This document shows, piece by piece, positions 55,922 to 64,000 of a DNA stretch of 64,000 nucleotides (positions within the stretch are counted from its first letter, which is position 1; every line of letters begins with the position of its first letter). Origin of the DNA: Knoellia sp. S7-12 (lineage in GTDB: Bacteria; Actinomycetota; Actinomycetes; Actinomycetales; Dermatophilaceae); NCBI RefSeq assembly GCF_040518285.1, contig NZ_CP155449.1:2356001-2420000 (forward strand), in the 5' to 3' direction. A model generated the notes under the pieces. It had not been told where the DNA came from and did not search any database. It saw only the letters and a list, made by a program, of their open reading frames with translations. A program made the position numbers and the translations under genes.

Positions 55922-56221
55922 TCAGGCAGCGCACTCGCGGCAGACCATCTGGCCCGCCTTCTCGCTCGCCAGCTGGCTGCGGTGATGCACGAGGAAACAC
56001 CGCGAACAGGTGAACTCGTCGGCCTGACGCGGAATGACCCGCACCGACATCTCTTCACCCGAGAGATCCGCTCCGGGGAGCTCGAATCCCTCAGCCTGCT
56101 CAGTCTCGTCGACGTCGACGCTGGAGGATCGCTTGTCGTTGCGACGCGTCTTGAGCTCCTCGATGGAGTCCTCCGACAGCTCATCGTCAGTCTTGCGTGG
56201 GGCGTCGTAATCGGTCGCCAT
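55922..56221 (-). CDS. DUF4193 family protein
   Basis: A small 99-residue protein of DUF4193, equivalent to Rv2699c. It begins MATDYDAPRKTDDELSEDSIEELK and ends with a zinc-ribbon-like pair of CxxC motifs (FTCSRC...MVCREC). It is acidic in the middle. The ATG at 56221 is preceded by a strong AAAGGAGAG site, suggesting high expression. Function is unknown; metal binding is inferred from the cysteines. Confidence 0.9.
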   Translation of the reverse strand: MATDYDAPRKTDDELSEDSIEELKTRRNDKRSSSVDVDETEQAEGFELPGADLSGEEMSVRVIPRQADEFTCSRCFLVHHRSQLASEKAGQMVCRECAA

Positions 56222-56377
56222 GGCTCTCCTTTCCCAATGTCGTGTGGCCATCCACCGAAGAGATAACGGTGGCTGACATCCCTGCTGGCCCAGTCAACGC
56301 ATGAAGCGTCGATTTTGTGCCCGTGCGAGCCGCGATTGTGCACCATCTGAGCGCAAAGCGCCACAGGGAGCCCACGG
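56222..56377. other. Intergenic region upstream of DUF4193
   Basis: These 156 nt separate DUF4193 from the inositol monophosphatase-like gene. A TTGACT (minus strand, near 56298) could be a -35 element for the DUF4193 gene. The LytR C-terminal gene (Rv2700 type) found here in mycobacteria is missing. Confidence 0.5.
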
Positions 56378-57244
56378 CTAGCTCATCAGGTGGCGCCGGG
56401 TGCCCTCTTCGACGAGGTTCGAGAACACCGATTCCAGCCCCGCGGTGCAGGCCCACGTGAGCCCTTCGCCCGGTCCGTCGAGCCCCCCGACGACGGCACC
56501 GGCCTCGGTGGCGATGAGCCACCCGGCAGCCAGGTCCCACGGGTTGAGACCGGTTTCGTAGTAGGCGTCGATCAGGCCGGCTCCCACGGCGCAGAGGTCG
56601 AGGGCAGCGCTGCCGATCCGGCGGATGTCTCGGATCTGCGGAAGGACCTCGAGGACGAGGCGACCCTGGCGCTCTCGGCGCTGCGCGGCATACCCGAAGC
56701 CTGTTCCGACGAGCGCCTGGCCGAGCTCGGTGCAAGTCGTCGGCGTCAGCTCGCGCTGCACCCCGTCTGTGCGAATGACGCGGGACCCGCCGCCCACGCG
56801 AGCGAGGTAGAGCTCGTCGGTGACCGGGTTGTAGACGGCGCCCACGAAGGGGCGCCACGCGCCGGCTGTCGTCGGGTCGCCGACAACGGCGGCGACGGAC
56901 ACGGCATACGCGGGTATGCCGTAGAGATAGTTGACCGTGCCGTCGATCGGGTCGATGACCCACGTGATGCCGGAGGTGCCCGTCGCTCCCCCGCTCTCCT
57001 CGCCGAGAACGGCGTCATCGGGACGCGCCTCGCGAAGGCGGGCGATGAGGTGGTCCTGGGAACGCTGGTCCATCACTGTCACGACATCGGTCGCACTCGA
57101 CTTCGTGGTCGCGACCTCGACGGCATCCGGACGCTCGTCGACGACGAGACGACCGGCGGAGCGCGCGACGTCGGCCGCGAGCGTCTCGAGCTCCGCGGCG
57201 AGCGCGTCGTCGGGAAGGGCGAGGCCTCGTGCAGTCGATGACAT
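56378..57244 (-). CDS. Inositol monophosphatase family protein (SuhB-like)
   Basis: A 288-residue Mg-dependent, Li-sensitive phosphatase-family protein. Motif A is WVIDPIDGTVNYLYG, the upstream acidic residues are in GEES, and motif B is LNPWDLAAGWLIATEAGA. It may dephosphorylate inositol-1-phosphate, supporting mycothiol or phosphatidylinositol synthesis, or histidinol phosphate. It is the Rv2701c (suhB) positional equivalent. ATG at 57244 is 1 nt after the hemH stop. Two GTATGCCG-type sites 12 nt apart lie inside it (56902 and 56914). Confidence 0.9.
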   Translation of the reverse strand: MSSTARGLALPDDALAAELETLAADVARSAGRLVVDERPDAVEVATTKSSATDVVTVMDQRSQDHLIARLREARPDDAVLGEESGGATGTSGITWVIDPIDGTVNYLYGIPAYAVSVAAVVGDPTTAGAWRPFVGAVYNPVTDELYLARVGGGSRVIRTDGVQRELTPTTCTELGQALVGTGFGYAAQRRERQGRLVLEVLPQIRDIRRIGSAALDLCAVGAGLIDAYYETGLNPWDLAAGWLIATEAGAVVGGLDGPGEGLTWACTAGLESVFSNLVEEGTRRHLMS

Positions 57245-57245
57245 G

Positions 57246-58364
57246 TCAGTCCCTTCCGCAGAGGGCCGGGAGTGCGGACCGGAGGTTGGGGCAGCAGCCC
57301 GGGTCGCAGATCGAGGGTCGCAGGTCGCCCTTGTCGGCCTGCGCGGGGATGACGACTTCGTCACGAGCCTCGGCGGACCGCTCTTCGAGGAGGTCCACGA
57401 GGGCCTCGACAAAGAGCGGGTGAGTGCCAGCCGTGGGAACGCGCACGAGCCTCAATCCCAATCGCTCGGCGGTCTCGCGGGCCTCACGGTCGAGGTCGTT
57501 GACGACCTCCATGTGGTCGGAGACGAAACCGATCGGGGCCACCACCACCGTCGTCACGCCCTCGGCGGCCAGCTCCTCGAGCCGGTCGTTCACGTCGGGT
57601 TCGAGCCACGGCGTGCGCGGGCTGCCCGACCGGGAGCAAAAGACGAGCTCCTGCTCGAGCGTGGCTCCAGTGCGTTCGGCGAGCCCCTGCGCGATGAGAT
57701 GCCCTGCCCGCAGGTGCTGCTCGACATAGAGGTTGCCGTCGCCATCCCCCGGCCCGGACGTGTCGTCCATGGAGTCCGGCACCGAGTGGGTGACGAAGAG
57801 GAGACGGGTGGTCGGGAGTTCGGCCGCGTCGATCGTGGCGACCGACTCGACCAGGTGCTCGGTGTTGACGGCCGTGAACCCCGGGTGGAGGGCGTAGGGG
57901 CGGATCTTGTCGATCTCGAGGTCGACAGCGGCCAGGCCGAGTTCCTCCGTGGCCGCCGCAAGGTCCTCGCGATACTGGCGACAGCCGGAGTAGGACGAGT
58001 AGGCCGACGTCACGACGACACAGATGCGCAGGTGACCCTCCGCCCGGGCCGCGCGCAGGGTGTCCGCAAGGAACGGTGCGCTGTTGCGGTTACCCCAGAG
58101 CACCGGCACGGTCGAACCTCGTCGGGTCAGCTCGGCGTCGAGCGCGGCGACAAGCTCTCGGTTCTGGTCGTTGATCGGGCTGGCGCCACCGAAGTGGTGG
58201 TAGTGCGTCGCCACCTCTTCGAGCCGCTCCTCCGGCACATCGCGTCCTGCGGTCACGCGGCGCAGGAACGGCATGACCTCTTCGGGAGCTTCGGGGCCAC
58301 CGAAGGAGAGCAGGAGCACGGCGTCATAGGGGGCAAGAGCGTCGTCGTTGGACGTGATCGGCAT
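57246..58364 (-). CDS. hemH: Ferrochelatase (coproporphyrin III type)
   Basis: A 372-residue ferrochelatase inserting iron into coproporphyrin III. The catalytic His region is FVTHSVPDSM, with a later conserved Glu in the C-terminal half (PIGFVSDHMEVVNDLD). Actinobacterial features include a C-terminal tail CDPGCCPN...C, four cysteines able to bind a 2Fe-2S cluster. It complements HemE, CgoX and HemQ at the left of the window. ATG 58364 follows TAGGTT by 6 nt, a leaderless arrangement. Confidence 0.94.
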   Translation of the reverse strand: MPITSNDDALAPYDAVLLLSFGGPEAPEEVMPFLRRVTAGRDVPEERLEEVATHYHHFGGASPINDQNRELVAALDAELTRRGSTVPVLWGNRNSAPFLADTLRAARAEGHLRICVVVTSAYSSYSGCRQYREDLAAATEELGLAAVDLEIDKIRPYALHPGFTAVNTEHLVESVATIDAAELPTTRLLFVTHSVPDSMDDTSGPGDGDGNLYVEQHLRAGHLIAQGLAERTGATLEQELVFCSRSGSPRTPWLEPDVNDRLEELAAEGVTTVVVAPIGFVSDHMEVVNDLDREARETAERLGLRLVRVPTAGTHPLFVEALVDLLEERSAEARDEVVIPAQADKGDLRPSICDPGCCPNLRSALPALCGRD

Positions 58365-58370
58365 GGTTCC

Positions 58371-58376
58371 AACCTA
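58371..58376 (-). promoter_or_regulatory. -10-like element for hemH
   Basis: TAGGTT on the minus strand lies 6 nt before the hemH ATG with no Shine-Dalgarno, consistent with leaderless transcription. Confidence 0.4.
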
Positions 58377-58479
58377 ACGAGCCATGGATGGTTGCTCACG
58401 ACCGGCGTGGGCTGCTTTGTCGCAGGGGCGCGGAGTGGCACAGTCGTGGGTGACCAGACCACAGCCCGGGAGTTCTCAG

Positions 58480-59823
58480 ATGCAGGACCTACGTCTCATC
58501 GGCGTCCACGAGGACGGCGAGCACGTCCTCCTCTCTGACGCCGAGGGGAAGCGCTACCGCGTTGCCCTCGATGAGGCGATGCGTGCTGCCGCGCGCCGCG
58601 ACCGACCCCGGCTGGGCCAGCTGCAGATCGAGATCGACGGAGGTCTGCGTCCACGCGACGTGCAGGCACTCATCCGCTCCGGGTTGTCGACGGAAGAGGT
58701 CGCGGACCGCGCCGGATGGACAATCGAGAAGGTGCAGCGGTTCGAGGGACCCGTCCTCGGCGAACGCGAGTACGTCGCGAATCAGGCCCGCGCCTGCATC
58801 GTCGGCACCTCGAAGTCGGCTGTCGGCGTCGGCAGCCGCTATGGCAGCGGCACCGGCCCAGGCGCCGAGCAGACCCTCGGCAGTCGCTCTGATGAGCGCT
58901 TCAAGGAGCGTGGTGTCCCGGCTGAGCTCGTCCGTTGGGACTCCGCCCGCCTCGACGACGGCCAGTGGACCGTGACCGCCCTTTTCCCCGCAGGCGGACG
59001 TGAGCGCACTGCCGCGTGGCGCTTCGACCCCCGGCTGCGTTCGCTCGTGCCCGTCAACGACGAGGCGCGCTGGTTGAGCGAGGAGTCCACGGGCGACGCG
59101 GCCATCCCGACCCCTCACGTCGCCACCGACAGCAACCGGGCCAGCGCCGTGTTCGATGTCGAGGCCGAGGGCGGCGTCGACGAGGAGAAGCCGCCCCGGC
59201 GCGCGAAGTCACGTGAGCCGATCGACCTCATGGCCGCCATGCGTGAGCAGTCGACCCGATCCCGCCGCGGTCGTCGTCGCTCATCACCCACGCACACTCC
59301 TGTCGAGGAGTCCCCGCGCGAAGACGCCCTCCCCCTCGAGGACCTCGTGATGGACACGGCCGACGCACCCGAGCCTCCGGTCGCTCGTGGCAAGCACCCC
59401 GTGGCCGCACACCTCGACGAGCGGGCCCCCGACAACGACGGTGAGGTCGAGGACGAGCTCGGCGACCTGGATGACGACGTGAACGTCACTCCCGGCAACG
59501 TCACCCAACTCGGCGCGACCACCACCATCCACGAAGACATCGACGTCGACGACCCCGAGGTCGATGACACGGATGACACCGACTTCGAGATTGACCTCGA
59601 GACTGACGAGGACGACGTCAAGGACTCGGTGCCCGACACAGCAGACAGGCCCGACCACGCACCTGTCGACGAAGCGCCGGCTGCAGGGAAGCCCACAGCG
59701 CCGAAGCCGGCCGCGACCGGACGTGGTGGACGCAAGAGTGCGGGCCGCAAGTCCGGACGCCCGAGCGTTCCCAGCTGGGACGACATCATGTTCGGCGGCG
59801 GCCGCGGAGGCAGCACCACCTGA
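58480..59823 (+). CDS. sepH: Septation protein SepH
   Basis: A 447-residue actinobacterial cell-division protein that stimulates FtsZ assembly. The conserved N-terminal domain (about 1-180, formerly DUF3071) starts MQDLRLIGVHEDGEHVLLSDAEGKRYRV and includes an HTH-like segment (IRSGLSTEEVADRAGWTIEKVQRFEGPV). The rest is long, acidic and disordered (many Asp/Glu, about 190-405). A short basic C-terminal tail follows (GRGGRKSAGRKSGRPSVPSWDDIMFG), which in SepH is also conserved. The ATG at 58480 follows GGGAG; the frame is open upstream but unconserved. Confidence 0.93.
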   Translation: MQDLRLIGVHEDGEHVLLSDAEGKRYRVALDEAMRAAARRDRPRLGQLQIEIDGGLRPRDVQALIRSGLSTEEVADRAGWTIEKVQRFEGPVLGEREYVANQARACIVGTSKSAVGVGSRYGSGTGPGAEQTLGSRSDERFKERGVPAELVRWDSARLDDGQWTVTALFPAGGRERTAAWRFDPRLRSLVPVNDEARWLSEESTGDAAIPTPHVATDSNRASAVFDVEAEGGVDEEKPPRRAKSREPIDLMAAMREQSTRSRRGRRRSSPTHTPVEESPREDALPLEDLVMDTADAPEPPVARGKHPVAAHLDERAPDNDGEVEDELGDLDDDVNVTPGNVTQLGATTTIHEDIDVDDPEVDDTDDTDFEIDLETDEDDVKDSVPDTADRPDHAPVDEAPAAGKPTAPKPAATGRGGRKSAGRKSGRPSVPSWDDIMFGGGRGGSTT

Positions 59824-59833
59824 CCCACGAGTC

Positions 59834-59885
59834 GAGATGGAGCGACACGCCGAGCAAGGCTGACTCAGGCGTGTCGCGCTATCTC
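59834..59885. terminator. Hairpin between convergent sepH and tdk
   Basis: Arms 59834-59851 and 59868-59885 pair at 16 of 18 positions around a 16-nt loop, within the 72-nt gap between the two convergent stops. It is likely a bidirectional terminator. Confidence 0.7.
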
Positions 59886-59895
59886 AACTTTGAGC

Positions 59896-60570
59896 TCAGT
59901 CGCGCGCAGGGATGGCGCAGACGTCGAGGTCGAACGGCAGGACGTCGGGCGTTGCGGAGGCCAGACGCGCCGCGTGGCTGCTCATCCGGCGCATGTAGTG
60001 GCGACGACAGAGCACTTCGTACTCAACCAGGCTGTCGCTGGCGGCGGTGTCGCCGACGACGACCTGCTCCCCCTCGACGACCATGACGCCGTCGATGAGT
60101 CGGGCGTTGTGGGTGGCCCGCGCACCGCACCAACACAGCGCGGCGACCTGCAGGACCTGGACTCGGTCGGCAAGCTCGAACAACCGCTTGGAGCCCGGGA
60201 AGAGCTCGGTGCGGAAGTCCGCGGTGATGCCGAAGCAGTTCACGTCGATGCCGAGCTCGTCGACGATGCGGGCGAGCTGTTCGATCTGGGCCGCGGTGTA
60301 GAACTGCGACTCGTCACAGATGAGGTAGTCGGCGCGCTGCCCGTGAGTCAGGTGCTCGACGACGACGTCCCAGAAGTCGAGCTCGTCGTTGACCTCGTGC
60401 GCCTGCGTGGACAGGCCGAGTCGCGACGACAGCACCGACTCACCCATCCGGTCGAGCTTGGTGAAGATCAGACCCACCCGAGAGCGCGCTCGGTGGTTGT
60501 GATCCATCTGGAGCGCGAGGGTGGACTTGCCACAGTCCATCGTCCCGGAGAAGAACACCAACTCAGCCAC
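59896..60570 (-). CDS. tdk: Thymidine kinase (type II)
   Basis: A 224-residue salvage enzyme phosphorylating thymidine with ATP. The P-loop is GTMDCGKSTLALQ (9-21), the DESQF motif is present, and zinc-type Cys residues occur in LCWCG and VLCRRHY. Its start is GTG at 60570. A -10-like TAGGGT 8 nt upstream includes the stop codon of the preceding gene, so it may have its own leaderless promoter. It is absent from many mycobacteria, so its presence is lineage-informative. Confidence 0.94.
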   Translation of the reverse strand: MAELVFFSGTMDCGKSTLALQMDHNHRARSRVGLIFTKLDRMGESVLSSRLGLSTQAHEVNDELDFWDVVVEHLTHGQRADYLICDESQFYTAAQIEQLARIVDELGIDVNCFGITADFRTELFPGSKRLFELADRVQVLQVAALCWCGARATHNARLIDGVMVVEGEQVVVGDTAASDSLVEYEVLCRRHYMRRMSSHAARLASATPDVLPFDLDVCAIPARD

Positions 60571-60581
60571 GAGGCGACACC

Positions 60582-61871
60582 CTAGAACGACTTCGGGGCG
60601 ACATGGAACATCGGCACGGGCACTTCGTCGTCGGTGAGCGAACCGTGCAGCCCGATCAGGGCCAACAGCTCCGGCCGTTGATAGCGGGAGTCGACGACAG
60701 CGTGGGCGTCGCGCATGGCCACGACGACGTCCCCGATGCGGGCGAGGTGCTCGTCACGCACCGACCCGAACAGCCCTGTGCCGACGGCTTCGTCACGCGA
60801 GAACACCCAGGCGAAATCGCCGATGCGAGCCCGCCACGTGGCCAGCACGTCCTCGGCAGCGCCCGCCTCGCAGTAGAGCTGGGGTGCGCGCGCCTCTCCC
60901 CCCGTGTGGCGCACCCCGGCCGCGAGCTCGGCGTCATGGGCGACGTCGATCCGGTTGGCCATGGGCACGTCCACCATGCCGTGGTCGGCAGTGATCGTGA
61001 GCGAGCAGTCCGTCGGTAGCCCGTCAGCGAGGCGTGCGAGGGCCCGGTCGATGGTCTCGAGCTCGTCTCCCCACTGCCACGACTCGCAGCCGTGAACGTG
61101 TCCAACCTTGTCGAGATCTCCCCAGTAGAGATAGGTCAGGGTCGCCGGTTGCGAGCGCGCGTGGGCCAGGGTCGCGTCGACGCGCGCGTCGAGCTCCTTC
61201 GCTGCGACGAACCGTCCACCCCGGAGTGCAGCGCGGGTGAGCCCTGACCCGTCGAAGAAGGCCGGCCCTGTGCGCATGACGTCGATCCCGGCCGCAGCAG
61301 CCTTCTCGAACCACGTCGCTCGCGGCTGCCACCGCTCGGGGACAGGTCCGTCCTCCCACGACAGTTCGTTGAGGAGTCGGTCCTCACCCGGAACGAGCAC
61401 TTCGTAGCCGAGCATGCCGTGTGTCCCGGGCACGAGTCCCGTGCCGAACGACCCCATGGAGGACGCCGTCGTCGACGGGAAGCCGCTGACCACCCGCCGT
61501 CCGTCAGCGAAGAGGGAACGCAGCCAGGGAGCATGTCCACCGCGGCGCCGCAGGAGGTCGTAGCCCAGTCCGTCGACCAGCACCACCACGGCACTGCGCG
61601 CCGGCGGGAGGGCCCATCGCGGCGCACCGCCCCCGGGGACACCGATCGACGCGGCGATCGAGGGGAGGACGTCGCTGAGGCCACCCTCGGCGTAGGCCGG
61701 CGCCGGAACTCCCGGCAGTTTCCGAGCCGCCGGAGCGGTCAAAGCCTTCGGAGCCGGGTATGCCGTTGCGCGGCCCGTGCGTGAGTGGCGCGGCTTGCGT
61801 GGTTTGCGGGGTTCCCCCTGCAGTTCACCCTGTGGCTCGTGGGCCCCGGGTTCGGTCTCGGGTTCGGTCAC
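60582..61871 (-). CDS. Alkaline phosphatase-superfamily nucleotide pyrophosphatase/phosphodiesterase
   Basis: A 429-residue protein of the type I phosphodiesterase/nucleotide pyrophosphatase group. After a basic Pro-rich N-terminus (about 1-70) come metal motif VVVLVDGLGYDLLRRRG, the nucleophile region GFPSTTASSMGSFGTG (Thr), and later metal residues in YWGDLDKVGHVHGCES and TADHGMVDVP. No signal peptide is evident, so it is probably cytosolic. GTG at 61871 overlaps the DUF5998 stop as GTGA. The substrate is unknown. Confidence 0.9.
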   Translation of the reverse strand: MTEPETEPGAHEPQGELQGEPRKPRKPRHSRTGRATAYPAPKALTAPAARKLPGVPAPAYAEGGLSDVLPSIAASIGVPGGGAPRWALPPARSAVVVLVDGLGYDLLRRRGGHAPWLRSLFADGRRVVSGFPSTTASSMGSFGTGLVPGTHGMLGYEVLVPGEDRLLNELSWEDGPVPERWQPRATWFEKAAAAGIDVMRTGPAFFDGSGLTRAALRGGRFVAAKELDARVDATLAHARSQPATLTYLYWGDLDKVGHVHGCESWQWGDELETIDRALARLADGLPTDCSLTITADHGMVDVPMANRIDVAHDAELAAGVRHTGGEARAPQLYCEAGAAEDVLATWRARIGDFAWVFSRDEAVGTGLFGSVRDEHLARIGDVVVAMRDAHAVVDSRYQRPELLALIGLHGSLTDDEVPVPMFHVAPKSF

Positions 61872-62527
61872 TGGCCGAGCGAGCCCGAGAGCGCGTGGGC
61901 GAAGGCGATCGCCTGCTGGAGCGCCACGTCGCCGTCTGCTGTCGCCGACACGCGCAGCGCGATGTCGTCGCTGGAGATCGTGCCGTCGTAGCCGTGGTCG
62001 GCGTCGCACCCGGGGTCACCACAGGTGGCGGGCAGCAGGTCAACGCGACTCACCGCGCCCCAGCCGAGCGTCAGGGTCAACTCACGTCCGAGGGATCCGG
62101 GAACGTAGTGCTGCGGGTCGGCGACGACGTGTGTGAGCATGACGCCACGCACCGCGGACAGCGGGATGCTCTCGGTCGTCGCCGTGGCGACCTCCGGCCC
62201 ACCGGCGACGACAGCATCGATGTCATCGTCAACACCGGCGCCACCGACCCCCACGCCGTCAGTGACACCTGCGCCGGCAGCCTCATCGGCGTGATCGTCG
62301 GCGTGCGCGATCACGAGCCGCGAAGGGGTGAGCACGAGGACGGTGACGTGACGACGGATGACGTCGCGGTCGAAGGTCGTCTCGAGGTGGACAAGGTGTG
62401 AACGCACCTGCTCCCCGGCGAGTGCTGCGGCGACCACATCCCCGACAAGCGCCGGGTAGTAACCGGCTCGCTCGATCGCCGCAGTGAGGTCCACCGGCAG
62501 GGTGGGGACGTCGAACGATCGCATCAT
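61868..62527 (-). CDS. DUF5998 family protein
   Basis: A 219-residue soluble protein of unknown function, conserved in actinobacteria beside a phosphodiesterase gene as here. It begins MMRSFDVPTLPVDLTAAIERAGYYPALVGDVV and includes VRSHLVHLETTFDRDVIRRHVTVLVLTPSRLVIAHADDH. A Gly/Val/Asp-rich loop near 110-130 looks disordered, followed by CGDPGCDADHGYDG. The two adjacent ATGs at 62527 and 62524 are both possible starts. Coupled translation with the phosphodiesterase suggests a joint role. Confidence 0.85.
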   Translation of the reverse strand: MMRSFDVPTLPVDLTAAIERAGYYPALVGDVVAAALAGEQVRSHLVHLETTFDRDVIRRHVTVLVLTPSRLVIAHADDHADEAAGAGVTDGVGVGGAGVDDDIDAVVAGGPEVATATTESIPLSAVRGVMLTHVVADPQHYVPGSLGRELTLTLGWGAVSRVDLLPATCGDPGCDADHGYDGTISSDDIALRVSATADGDVALQQAIAFAHALSGSLGQ

Positions 62528-62574
62528 GTCGCCATTCTGCCGCACTGCCCGAGCGCTGCCTGCCTGTCCACAGG

Positions 62575-62640
62575 TCAGCGCCTGTCGTCGCACCCCTCAG
62601 CGCCCGTCGTTGCACGGGTCAGCGCCGATCCGTCCACGCG
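62575..62640. repeat. Three tandem 22-nt units
   Basis: Units starting TCAGCGCC begin at 62575, 62597 and 62619. The first two are nearly identical (TCAGCGCC, Y, GTCGT, Y, GCAC) and the third diverges in its second half. They lie in the 114-nt gap between DUF5998 and the acyl-CoA synthetase gene, partly symmetrical, and may form alternative hairpins. Confidence 0.65.
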
Positions 62641-62641
62641 C

Positions 62642-64000
62642 TCAGGTGAGCGAGCGCCGTCCCGGATCGGTGCGCCGGGCCATCGGCGCGACGGTCACCT
62701 CGGCTCCGAGGACCTCCACCCCGCCGGGGTGGGCGTTGACCGGGTTGAGGCGCAGGGACGCGATCTCGGGCATGTCGTCGCTGATGACCGACACGCGGGC
62801 GATGAGGTCGGCCAAGGCGGCACGGTGCACCGGCGTGGAACCCCGGTGACCGTGGAGGACGGGAGCGGCCTTGACCGAGGAGATCAGCTCGGAGACCGCG
62901 ACATCGGTGAGCGGCGGGATGCGGTGGGCGATGTCGTCGAGGAGTTCGGTGGGCAACCCGGCGACACCAAAGCTGACGACCGGCCCGAAGAGCGGGTCCT
63001 CATCCGCGGTGACGACGCACGCCACCCCGGGTGTCGCCATCCGTTGCACTTCGAGCTGTCCGGCGGCCAGCGGCGAAAGGCGCTCGTTCAACGACGCCCA
63101 GGCCTCACGCACTGACTGCTCCGTCCCGAGGTCGACGCGCACGCCGGTCACCCCTCCCTGGTGGCGCAGCATCGGTGCCGTGGACTTGAGCACGACGGGG
63201 TAGCCGATGTCCTCGGCAGCGTCGACGGCCTCTTCGACTGTCGCCGCCCGACGTGAGGGCCAGACCTCGATCCCGTATGCCGTGAGCAGTGCGGAGGTCT
63301 CGTCGGGGTCCAGTCGGCGTCCTTCCGGACTGACCGACAGAACGGTCTGGACGACGTCCTCCGCGACGCGTCGGTTGATGCCAGCTGGTGCCACGGGAAC
63401 GCCGTGGTCCTTGTTGCGCCACTCGGCGTACTTCGTCGCCTTGGCGAGCGCGTATGCCGCGTCCTCCGGCATCGCATAGATCGGGATGGCCTGACCGGTG
63501 CCGCCCTCGTACATGTGGGTGGACGCGTCGACGCCGCGCATGCCGAGGAAGGTTGCGACACAGGTCTTTTCAGAGCCACGGGCGGCCGCACGAACAGCCT
63601 CGGTGACGTCTTCGTCGTGGGCGACGATCGGTGGGATGAAGCACGTGAGCACAGAGTCGACGTCGGGGTCGGTGAACGCCTTGGTGAGTGCCTCCCGGAA
63701 CTGCTCGGCCGTGGCCTCGGACGGGAGGTTCACGGGTCCGTGGGTGACGGTGAGCCCGCGACCCGCCACGGCGCCGGCCGAGAGGGCACCCAACGCCGAG
63801 GAGTTGCCGATGATCGCGACCCGTCGACCGGCGGGCAAGGGCTGGTGGACGACGAGCTGGGCCACGTCGAACATCTGGTGCACGTTGGAGACGCGGATGC
63901 AGCCGGCTTGGCGCAGCATCGCCCCGAAGACCGCCGGGCGGACCTTGGTGCGTCGCACGCGGTGCCCGGGGGGCGTGCCATAGGCCGAGACACCGGACTG
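62642..64000 (-). CDS. ADP-forming acyl-CoA synthetase / protein acetyltransferase-like, C-terminal part
   Basis: The open frame extends to the right edge and codes for the C-terminal part of a larger protein. Visible parts are a succinyl-CoA ligase-like domain (VAIIGNSSALGALSAGAVAGRGL, LGMRGVDASTHMYEGGTGQAIPIY) and an ATP-grasp domain (ALLTAYGIEVWPSRRAATVEEAVDAAEDIGYPVVLKSTAP, GVRVDLGTEQSVREAW, VTADEDPLFGPVVSFG). Actinobacterial homologues often carry an N-terminal CoA-binding and GNAT domain and acetylate proteins; whether those exist here is outside the window. Three GTATGCCG-type codon pairs are visible nearby. Confidence 0.85.
   Translation of the reverse strand, partial: QSGVSAYGTPPGHRVRRTKVRPAVFGAMLRQAGCIRVSNVHQMFDVAQLVVHQPLPAGRRVAIIGNSSALGALSAGAVAGRGLTVTHGPVNLPSEATAEQFREALTKAFTDPDVDSVLTCFIPPIVAHDEDVTEAVRAAARGSEKTCVATFLGMRGVDASTHMYEGGTGQAIPIYAMPEDAAYALAKATKYAEWRNKDHGVPVAPAGINRRVAEDVVQTVLSVSPEGRRLDPDETSALLTAYGIEVWPSRRAATVEEAVDAAEDIGYPVVLKSTAPMLRHQGGVTGVRVDLGTEQSVREAWASLNERLSPLAAGQLEVQRMATPGVACVVTADEDPLFGPVVSFGVAGLPTELLDDIAHRIPPLTDVAVSELISSVKAAPVLHGHRGSTPVHRAALADLIARVSVISDDMPEIASLRLNPVNAHPGGVEVLGAEVTVAPMARRTDPGRRSLT

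Overview
The window is chromosomal DNA from a high-GC Gram-positive actinobacterium. The evidence is the strong G/C bias at third codon positions, frequent GTG starts, SepH, DUF3000/DUF3710/DUF4193/DUF3159 proteins, an actinobacterial-type HemQ and coproporphyrin-dependent haem synthesis, a desferrioxamine-type desABCD operon, and a mycobacterial-like LexA box. Gene content and order suggest Micrococcales, perhaps Intrasporangiaceae or a relative, but I cannot fix the genus. Genes are tightly packed with many ATGA, GTGA and TGATG overlaps. I saw no tRNA, rRNA, CRISPR array or complete transposon, and no gene-free stretch longer than 300 bases.

Layout. 0-4.6 kb: the N-terminal part of a LigD-type polymerase domain (NHEJ), a secreted ExeM/NucH-like nuclease, MsrB, and a wHTH plus PD-(D/E)xK protein boxed in by a 79-bp inverted repeat. 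4.8-9.0 kb: haem genes hemQ, cgoX and hemE on the minus strand, with a DUF4349 lipoprotein on the plus strand. 9.1-15.1 kb: a desABCD siderophore operon with a DMT-type permease at its end, under an iron-box promoter. 15.2-24.3 kb: DUF3000, RNase D, a hydrolase, thiolase plus FadB-type beta-oxidation enzymes, an XRE-MurA fusion, and an RsmC-like methyltransferase. 24.3-31.8 kb: a complete Liv-type ABC importer ending in a 3-hydroxybutyrate-dehydrogenase-like SDR, with a divergent GAF/PucR regulator. 31.9-38.1 kb: a membrane protein, a DUF222-HNH protein, a hydrolase, dxs, and a small gene under a LexA box. 38.2-44.1 kb: the assimilatory sulfate operon sir-cysH-cysD-cysN-cobA/cysG. 44.3-58.4 kb: DinB-like protein, acnA, then a block syntenic with mycobacterial Rv2689c-Rv2701c (TRAM methyltransferase, APC potassium transporter, two TrkA proteins, DUF3159, OB-fold, DUF3710, dut, DUF4193, suhB-like), ending in hemH. 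58.5-64 kb: sepH, thymidine kinase, a phosphodiesterase, DUF5998, and the C-terminal part of an ADP-forming acyl-CoA synthetase.

Links between the genes. The haem genes form the coproporphyrin branch (HemE, CgoX, HemH, HemQ). The sulfate operon makes sulfide and carries its own sirohaem synthase for Sir. The siderophore operon appears to have been placed between hemE and DUF3000. The permease/TrkA block looks dedicated to potassium. Many genes have a -10-like TAnnnT 6-8 nt before the start codon and no Shine-Dalgarno, which suggests leaderless mRNAs.

The most unusual signal is not a gene. The octamer GTATGCCG (complement CGGCATAC) occurs about 47 times by hand count, roughly every 1.4 kb, on both strands, in coding and non-coding DNA. 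In coding DNA it forces otherwise rare codons (TAT, GCA, ATA), and one inverted pair forms a terminator stem. It behaves like a selected genome-wide DNA signal.
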